Assembly: GCA_016842005.1 (NCBI GenBank)
Contig: JAENYD010000003.1
Coordinates: 1-64,000 of the forward strand
Source of the DNA: Clostridium thermobutyricum
GTDB lineage: Bacteria; Bacillota; Clostridia; Ch29
Direction: 5' to 3'
Length of the DNA stretch: 64,000 nucleotides
Numbering within the stretch: position 1 is the stretch's first letter; each line of letters begins with the position of its first letter. The translations under genes and the position numbers were made by a program. Of this stretch, positions 44,581-53,000 are shown in pieces. The notes below the pieces were generated by a model. The model saw only the letters and a program-made list of their open reading frames with translations. It did not search any database and was not told the origin of the DNA.

Positions 44581-47052
44581 ATGATGAAAGCAGTTATTAT
44601 GGCTGGAGGAGAAGGGACCAGGCTGAGACCACTTACCTGTGGCATTCCCAAGCCCATGGTACCGGTCCTGGGTAAGCCTGTGATGGAATACATAATAAAG
44701 CTCCTGAAAAGATACGGGATAAAGGATATTGCAGTTACTATGGCTTACCTGCCTTCGGTTATAATGGATTACTTTAATACGGGAGAGGATTGGGGGGTAA
44801 ATCTGAAATACTTTATTGAAGATACTCCCCTGGGAACAGGAGGGAGCGTTAAAAATGCCGGTGAATTCCTGGACGATACATTTGTTGTGATTAGCGGAGA
44901 TGCCTTAACAGACCTGGATATTCAAAAGGCTGTGGACTATCATTATGCAAAAAAATCCAAGGCGACAATTGTCCTGAAAAAAGAGTCCATACCGCTGGAA
45001 TACGGTGTTATTATAACGGATGAATACGGAAGGATTGACAGATTTCTTGAAAAACCCAGCTGGGGAGAGGTGTTCAGTGATACCATAAATACGGGTATTT
45101 ACGTCCTGGAACCGGAAGTACTTGATTACTACAAAAGAGGTGAAAATTTCGATTTCAGTAAAGACCTTTTCCCAAGGCTTTTAAAGGACGAAGTCCCTCT
45201 TTTTGGTTATACCACTGAAGACTACTGGTGCGACATAGGGGACATAAAAACCTATATGCAGACCCAGTTTGATATGCTGGAGGGCAAGGTAAATGCAGAA
45301 CCAGACTGTAAAAAGATTGGTGAAGGTATATGGGTGGATGAGGGGACCAATCTGCTTGAAGATGTGAACATGGTTCCTCCGGTATATATAGGGAAGAACT
45401 GCATTATAGGAAATGCCGCCAATTTAGGCCCTTATTCAGTTATCGGGGATAATTGCATAATAGGGGAAAATACTACTTCCAAGAAGAGCATTATATGGAA
45501 GAATACCAGGATAGGGAAGAATACCCACTGCCGGGGTACAGTTATATGCGATAATGTACGGATTAAGGACAGGGTCCACCTGTATGAAGGGTCGGCAATA
45601 GGATCCGGTAGTTCCCTGTGTTCCGGCGTTATTGTGAAACCGGATATAAAAATCTGGCCGGACAAGAAGATTGAAGAAGATACTGTCATAAGTCAAAACC
45701 TTGTATGGGGGACCAAGGCTGCAAAGACCATTTTCGGATATAAGGATATATCGGGAGAAATCAATATCGACATAACACCCGAATTTGCTTCAAAACTGGG
45801 GTCTGCCTTTGCCTCCACCATGAAGGAAGATGCAGCCATAGTTGTTAGCAGTGACGGGTCCAATGCGTCCCGCATAATTAAGGATTCCCTGACTGCAGGT
45901 ATCCTCTCCACAGGAGTGGGTGTGATTGAAATCAGTGATGCCGTGACACCCATGAACCGCTTTGCAGTCACATACTGCCAGGCCAATGGCGGTATTCATG
46001 TGCGGATGGACTGCAGGGAAGAAGACAGGGTTCATATTGAGTTTACAGACGAGAATGGGGCAAATATTGACAGGAACACCGAAAGGAAGATTGAAAACAT
46101 ATTCAACAGGGGAGATTTTGAAAGGAGCAATACCGACAGGATTAAAAGTGCTATTTACATAGATAATTTTTCAAACCTGTATATCAAAAACGGGATCCGG
46201 ATGCTGGCAAACATTTCGTATATAAAGAGAAGCAATCCCTATTTAATCATCAGTTCCAGGTCTAAAAATCTGATGAACCTGGCCTGTACATTTCTGGAAC
46301 ATGCCGGCTGCAGGGTTCAGTGTGACTATTCAGCCAATCAATACAAATCAGTGAATGAATACCTGGCATATATGGCAGACCGGGTGCGGAAGAATAATGC
46401 GTATATGGGAATAATAATCGGCGAAAATGGGGAAAATCTGATTTTAATAGACGAAAAGGGGAGAACTATTGATAAAGACAGGTATTATGCGCTGGTTTCC
46501 CTCATAATCCTCAAAACCGGTATAGTCAGCAAACTGGTAGTGCCCTATACCGCTCCTAATATCATCGAAAAGATGGCAAAGGCCTATAATGTTGAAGTAA
46601 TACGGGCAAAATCAGCCCCGTCCTATACCATGAAGAAGATGCTGAGCCTGAAAAATCTGGAAGAGGATTTTATGCTTCAATATATACTGAACTTTGACGC
46701 TGTGTGGGCCTCCGGTAAGATAATGGATTTTCTTGTGGAGAACAAGACCAGCCTGAGTGAACTGGTGGATGAGCTGCCGGGGTTTCATCTCCGGAAGAAA
46801 GAGATTGCATGCGAATGGAAGGATAAAGGAAGGGTTATCAGGCAGATTATCGGAGAGAACCGGGGCAAAAATATTGAGATGTTCGAAGGGGTAAAGATTA
46901 ATAGTGACAAAGGATGGGCACTGGTGCTCCCTGACAGCGAAAGGCCCGTATTCAACGTATATGCGGAGGGCCTTTCGGAAGAATTTGCCGATGAGCTTTC
47001 AGTATTCTTCACAAAAAAAGTAAAGGATATACTAAAAAATCAGAGGCAGTAG
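44581..47052 (+). CDS. sugar-1-phosphate nucleotidyltransferase fused to a degenerate phosphomannomutase-like domain
   Basis: An 823-residue bifunctional-looking protein. Residues 1-235 form an active-looking nucleotidyltransferase (MAGGEGTRLRPLT, GDALTD, EKPSWGE). A left-handed beta-helix follows (255-375), then a phosphohexomutase-like region (about 385-815). In that region the phosphoserine loop TASHNP is missing: the equivalent segment reads GGIHVRMDCREED. The Mg loop is reduced to DEKGRTIDKDR and the phosphate loop lacks SGTE. The mutase half is therefore probably not catalytic. Similar mannose-1-phosphate guanylyltransferase-like fusions occur in clostridia and cyanobacteria. GGGAGTGATAA precedes the start. 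Confidence 0.82.
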   Translation: MMKAVIMAGGEGTRLRPLTCGIPKPMVPVLGKPVMEYIIKLLKRYGIKDIAVTMAYLPSVIMDYFNTGEDWGVNLKYFIEDTPLGTGGSVKNAGEFLDDTFVVISGDALTDLDIQKAVDYHYAKKSKATIVLKKESIPLEYGVIITDEYGRIDRFLEKPSWGEVFSDTINTGIYVLEPEVLDYYKRGENFDFSKDLFPRLLKDEVPLFGYTTEDYWCDIGDIKTYMQTQFDMLEGKVNAEPDCKKIGEGIWVDEGTNLLEDVNMVPPVYIGKNCIIGNAANLGPYSVIGDNCIIGENTTSKKSIIWKNTRIGKNTHCRGTVICDNVRIKDRVHLYEGSAIGSGSSLCSGVIVKPDIKIWPDKKIEEDTVISQNLVWGTKAAKTIFGYKDISGEINIDITPEFASKLGSAFASTMKEDAAIVVSSDGSNASRIIKDSLTAGILSTGVGVIEISDAVTPMNRFAVTYCQANGGIHVRMDCREEDRVHIEFTDENGANIDRNTERKIENIFNRGDFERSNTDRIKSAIYIDNFSNLYIKNGIRMLANISYIKRSNPYLIISSRSKNLMNLACTFLEHAGCRVQCDYSANQYKSVNEYLAYMADRVRKNNAYMGIIIGENGENLILIDEKGRTIDKDRYYALVSLIILKTGIVSKLVVPYTAPNIIEKMAKAYNVEVIRAKSAPSYTMKKMLSLKNLEEDFMLQYILNFDAVWASGKIMDFLVENKTSLSELVDELPGFHLRKKEIACEWKDKGRVIRQIIGENRGKNIEMFEGVKINSDKGWALVLPDSERPVFNVYAEGLSEEFADELSVFFTKKVKDILKNQRQ

Positions 47053-47069
47053 CTGCCTTTGATTTTTTA
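47036..47069 (+). terminator. intrinsic terminator overlapping the nucleotidyltransferase stop codon
   Basis: AATCA plus AGGCAG pairs with CTGCCT plus TGATT, followed by T residues, and the loop contains the TAG stop. It sits between the nucleotidyltransferase and the glucan synthase gene, which starts at or just after its T run. Confidence 0.7.
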
Positions 47070-47070
47070 G

Positions 47071-50000
47071 GTGAGACAGCTTGCATCAAAAACAAGAGGA
47101 AAGGAATGGCAAACAGGTATGAATGTCGCGATCCTCATCTTGGCGGTGGTTCTGGTATTACTATTCGCCTGCAGATTTACATACCGGCAAAAGATATCTT
47201 TTTTCACAATAAAAGACGTCCTGCTGACACCCGAGCAACTGGAAAACCATGCAATGGAAATTGCCCAAAGTCATTCAGTGTCCGGACGAAAAAGGTCCGC
47301 CCGGTTGCTGGGTGCCAGGCTGGGTAACAGCTTCCAGACCATCTCTTCTATTTATAAAAGGCTGAACGAAGATGCCAGGAAAGGTGAAAGCATGTCTCCG
47401 GCATCAGAATGGTTGCTGGATAATTTTTACAAAATAGAAGAGCAGGCAAAGAGAATAAGGCGCGATTTGATCAAGGACAGGTTTTTAAAACTCAGTATAC
47501 TGGATAACGGGCCCTTTGCAGGCTATCCCAGGGCATATGCAATAGCGCTGGAGATGGTGTCCCATACCGATGGGAGGGTGGATGAGGGACTGCTGGTTAA
47601 ATTCGTAAGGACATACCAGTCGGAGACTGTTCTCTCTATTGCCGAAATCTGGTCCCTGCCCCTTATGACAGGCATAGCCCTTATAGAAAATATAAGAGGT
47701 ATCTGCGAAAAGATATATGACACGCAGTATCAGTACAGAAAAGCCGAAAAAACAGCTCAAAAAGAACAGTCAGAGATGCTGGAAGAGATTTTGAAAAATC
47801 TGGAGAATACGGGCAGAATAAACACGGGCTATATCGAACATCTCCTGGGTATTTTGAGGAAAAAAGGGGTAGATACGGGAGAAATCACACATCTCATAGA
47901 CGAAGAACTGGAGGCATATGATACAGATGTCCGGAAAGTAATAATCCGGGAACATGAAGAACAGGCGGCTTTAAAGGTCTCTATTGGAAATGCCATAACC
48001 AGCCTGAACATAATCTCTGTGCTGGACTGGAGCAGTATATTTGAAACCCTGAGCGTGGTAGACGATATATTGATGGATGACCCTGCAAAGGTATATGCCC
48101 GGATGGATTATGAATCCAGGGACTATTACAGACGTCAGATAGAATTGATATCTAAAAAATGCAGGACATCCGAAATAAGTATTGCCAAAAAAGCTGTGGA
48201 ACTGGGCGAGGAGGCAGCCAAAAACGGGTGCGACGAAAAATTACAGCACGTGGGATATTACATAACGGACAGGGGCAGGAAAAAACTGTTTGAAGAATAC
48301 GGTCTCAAGGGCTTCACAAGACATTTTCACGATTACAACGTCCTGGTGTATCTGGTTCCCATATTGCTGATAAGCGTTGCCGTATCGGCAGGGCTCATAT
48401 GGTATGCCTATGACGTTGCAGTAAAATACGGTATTCTACTGGCTGTCATGACAGGGATTGCAGTTGTGGTACCTGCCAGTGATATTGCAGTTGCAATTGT
48501 GAACTGGATATATACACACGCCGTACGCCCGGCTTTTTTGCCCAAACTGGAGTATAAGCAGGGCATACCTGAAGACGCCTCCACTCTGGTTGCGATTACC
48601 GCACTGCTGCCCGGTGAAAAAAGGGTAAAAGAGCTGATAGAAAGATTAGAGATTTATTACCTGTCGAACAGAGAAGAAAATCTATACTTTGCGCTGGTAG
48701 GGGATTTCAAGGATGCAGTCCACAAAGAACTCCCGGGGGACCGCGACATCATAAAGGCTGCCAGGGAAGGCATCAACCGTCTCAACAGGACATATGCCGG
48801 GGATAAAGATATTTTTTTCTTCCTGCACAGACACAGGCAGTACTGCGAAGAACAGGACAACTGGATGGGATGGGAGAGAAAAAGAGGCGCTCTGGTTGAA
48901 TTAAACCAGCTGATAGCCGGAGCGGAAGATACGTCCTATTCGATAACAGCGGGAGATGTAACCCGGCTGAAAGCTGTCAGATATGTGATTACCCTTGACG
49001 CTGACACCAAACTCCCCATGGACACTGCAAAAAAACTCATAGGGTGCATCACGCATCCCCTGAACAGGGCTTCCATAAGTGACGGTGAGAATATTGTAAG
49101 GGAAGGTTACGGTCTGATTCAGCCCAGGATAAATGTTGACGTAGAAAGTGCAAACAGGTCGCTGTTTACAAGGATTTTTACCGATCAGGGAGGTATTGAC
49201 CCGTATACTACAGCTTTTTCTGACATATACCAGGACCTGTTCTCGGAAGGGATATTTACAGGTAAGGGGATATATGACATATATGTATTCAACAAGGTGT
49301 TGAAGGATGCAATACCGGACAACACGGTGCTAAGTCACGACCTGCTTGAAGGGAGTTATCTGAGAACCGGGCTTGCCACCGACCTGAACCTTATTGATGA
49401 CTACCCCTCAAGGTACCATTCCTATATTACGAGACAGCACAGGTGGACCAGAGGGGACTGGCAGATAATAAGGTGGCTGCTTTCAAAAGTGAAAAACCGG
49501 AAAGGAGAGTATGTTGACAACCCCCTTTCCCTGTTATCTAAATGGAAAATTTTGGATAATATGAGAAGAAGCCTTGCTTCCATAAGCACGGTATTGCTGC
49601 TCATTCTGGGATTGACGGTGCTTCCGGGAAATCCTCTGGTATGGGTTTTCTTTGCAGTGCTCACCGTATTATTTCCCCTTATTACAGGGATACTGGATTA
49701 CATTATCCTGAAATACTATAAAACGGTACGGGAGAAACTGCACGGGGACCTGATAACCGGTCTGAAATCGACCCTTTACCAGGCAGTCCTGATGTTTGTA
49801 TTTCTGCCTCATCATGCCTATATTATGGCTGATGCCATAATAAGGACACTGTACAGGGTGCTGGTATCCCGCAGGAATTTACTCGAATGGGTTACAGCCG
49901 CGGATGTGGAGAAGAAACTTAAAAGTGATCGGGCGGGTTTTGTGAGGAGGATGAGACCTGCCATATATATTGCTGTTGCAATGATAGTCCTCGTGCTGAT

Positions 50001-53000
50001 TATTCGACCGGCCAACTGGAAGTATGCTGTTGCCCTGGGTACGGTCTGGGTCTTTTCACCCATTATTGCGTACCGGATAAGCAGGGACGAGGACAGGCGT
50101 GTCGCAAGACTGCCGGAGGAAGATATAAGGGAATTGAGGAGATTTGCCAGGAAGACATGGGCATATTATGAAGATTTTGCAGGGCCGGAGAACAACTATC
50201 TTCCTCCTGACAATTTCCAGGTTAATCCTGCAAACGGTGTAGCCCACAGGACATCTCCCACCAATATCGGATTTTTCCTGATTTCCATGCTTGGGGCCAG
50301 GGATTTTGGATATCTTTCCACCACCCAGATGATTGAGAAAGTAGAAAAGACCATATCAACCGTGGAAAAGATGGATACGTGGAAGGGACACCTGTTCAAC
50401 TGGTACAATACAAAAACCCTTGAACCGCTGCGGCCTTACTATGTGTCCACCGTTGACAGCGGAAACATGGTGGGATATTTGATTACACTGGAGGAGGGGC
50501 TGAAAGAATACCTGGAGAGGCCTTTATTCGGCAGGGAGCTTGTGGAGGGTTTGAGGGATACTGCCTGGCTGGTGGGAGAACGGGGCAGGCCCAATGCTCT
50601 TTACCTGGAAACTGTGCTTGAAAATAAGGAATTTGCCCTTAAGGAATTTGTGGATGTGATAAATACGCTGTCCATAACCCATTACGAGGTATCGGCCTGG
50701 GCCGGGAAGCTTCACAGGCTCCTGAACTGCATAAGGTCTGAAATGGAAAAACTTCTGCCGCCTCTGGAGATGATATTCGACCCGCCGCAGTTCATTAATG
50801 AGCTGGATATATATGGGAAAATAAGGGAGCAGACCGAGAGGCTGAAGGGCCCGGTATCAATCATGGAACTGGGCGAGATATACAGGAATGTAATAAAAGA
50901 AATAGACAGCATATCAGAGGTAATCCTGGCCCGGGCGAAAGAAAGGGATTATCTTCTGAAATTCAAGGAATACCTGACTGTAAACAGCAATAACGTTAAC
51001 AGGATTATAGAAGATTTCAATAACCTTATATACAGGATCAATCTACTGGCGGGAAACACCGAGTTTGTTCCTCTGTTTGACGAAAAAAGGCAGCTGTTTT
51101 CTATAGGCTACAATGTGGAAGAGGAGAAGCTTACCAATTCTTATTATGACATGCTGGCTTCCGAAGCGAGGCTGGCAAGCTACATCGCCATAGCAAGAAG
51201 AGAGGTGCCCCAGAAACACTGGTTCAAACTGGGCAGGGCATTGTCGCTGGTGGACGGCTACAGAGGTCTTGTGTCATGGGCCGGTACCATGTTCGAATAT
51301 ATGATGCCCACCCTGGTAATGAAGAATTATTTCAATACCCTTCTGGATGAGACCTACGCTACAGCGATATGGACACAAAAGAGATACGGGCAAAAACGGG
51401 GTGTCCCCTGGGGAACCTCGGAATCAGGGTTTTATGCCTTTGACAGGCTGCTGAACTACCAGTACAAGGCATTCGGTGTGCCTGACCTCGGGCTGAAAAG
51501 GGGGCTGATTAAAGACATGGTAGTATCCCCGTATTCCACATTTTTGGCATTGCCCTTTGCGCCGGTAGAGGCCATGGAGAATTTGAAAATTTTAGTATCA
51601 GAGGGAATGGAAGGGGACTATGGTTTTTTTGAAGCTATTGACTATACACCTGACAGGATATTATATGGGGACGGGAAGGCAATAGTGGAAAGCTATATGG
51701 CCCACCACCAGGGAATGAGTTTCATATCGCTGAGCAATTACCTGTTCAACAACATTATGCAGGAGAGATTCCATTCCAATCCGGTAATGAGGTCAGCGGA
51801 AATACTGCTGCAGGAAAAGGTACCCTTAAGGGTAATAATAACCAAACAGTTTAAAGAGCAGGTTGAGCGACTGGATGTAAGGAAGCAGGAAAATGTGGAG
51901 TTAATCAGGAGCTACGGTGTTCCCGAAGGGCCTATACCCAGGTGCCATTTCCTGTCCAATGGCAGATATTCGGTAATGATTACCGACGGGGGCAGCGGAT
52001 ACAGCAAGAAGGAGCATCTACAGATAACCAGATGGAGGGAGGATGCCCTGAGTGAAAAATACGGGACCTTTATTTTCCTCAGGGACCTTAAAACCAACAA
52101 AGTGTGGTCATCCACCTATGAACCGATAAAGGTGGAACCGGACGGGTACAAAGTCACATTCCGGCATGACAGAGCTGAATTTACAAGAACAGACCATAAT
52201 ATAACAACCCATACCGAAATTGTTGTATCCCCGGAAGATGATGTTGAAATAAGGAGGGTGACTCTAACCAATCACGGTAATGATACAGCATCCATAGAAC
52301 TGACCAGTTATTTTGAAACGGTTCTGGCCTCTCACAGGTCGGATATTGTGCACCCGGCATTCAATAACCTGTTTGTAAGGACCGAGGCTTTTCCCGGGTA
52401 TGACAGTCTTATAGCGTCCAGGAGGCCCAGGGAACAGGGACAGAAGACCGAATGGGCTGTTCATACTGTAACAGCAGAGGGAGAGACCATAGGAAGTACT
52501 GAATACGAGAGCAGCAGGCACAATTTCATAGGGAGGGGAAGAAATATTTTCAATCCCGCCGCCCTGTCCCAGCCCCTGACGAATACCACCGGTATAGTAA
52601 TTGACCCGGTTATGAGTCTGAGAAAAAAAGTGAAGCTGGAGCCGGGAAGGGCAGTCAGGGTATCCTTTATGACCGGGGTAGGCGGTACCAGGGACGATGT
52701 TGTCAAACTGGCCAAGAAATATCATGACGGGTCTGCGGTTGACAGGGCCTTTGAAATTGCTCTGGAGAGGAGCAAAGTCGAAGCGGCATACCTGAATCTG
52801 AAGGCGAAGGAGATCGAGATCTATCAGGATATGGTTTCCCCTATAATTTACCACAGTCCCCTCAGAAGGCGAAACGAGAAGTTTTTGAAGAAGAACAGGA
52901 AAGGGCAGCCCGCCCTTTGGGCATATGGAATATCGGGAGACCTGCCTGTTGTCCTTGTCACCATAAAAACCGTTGATGATATTGATATAGTCAGGGATGC

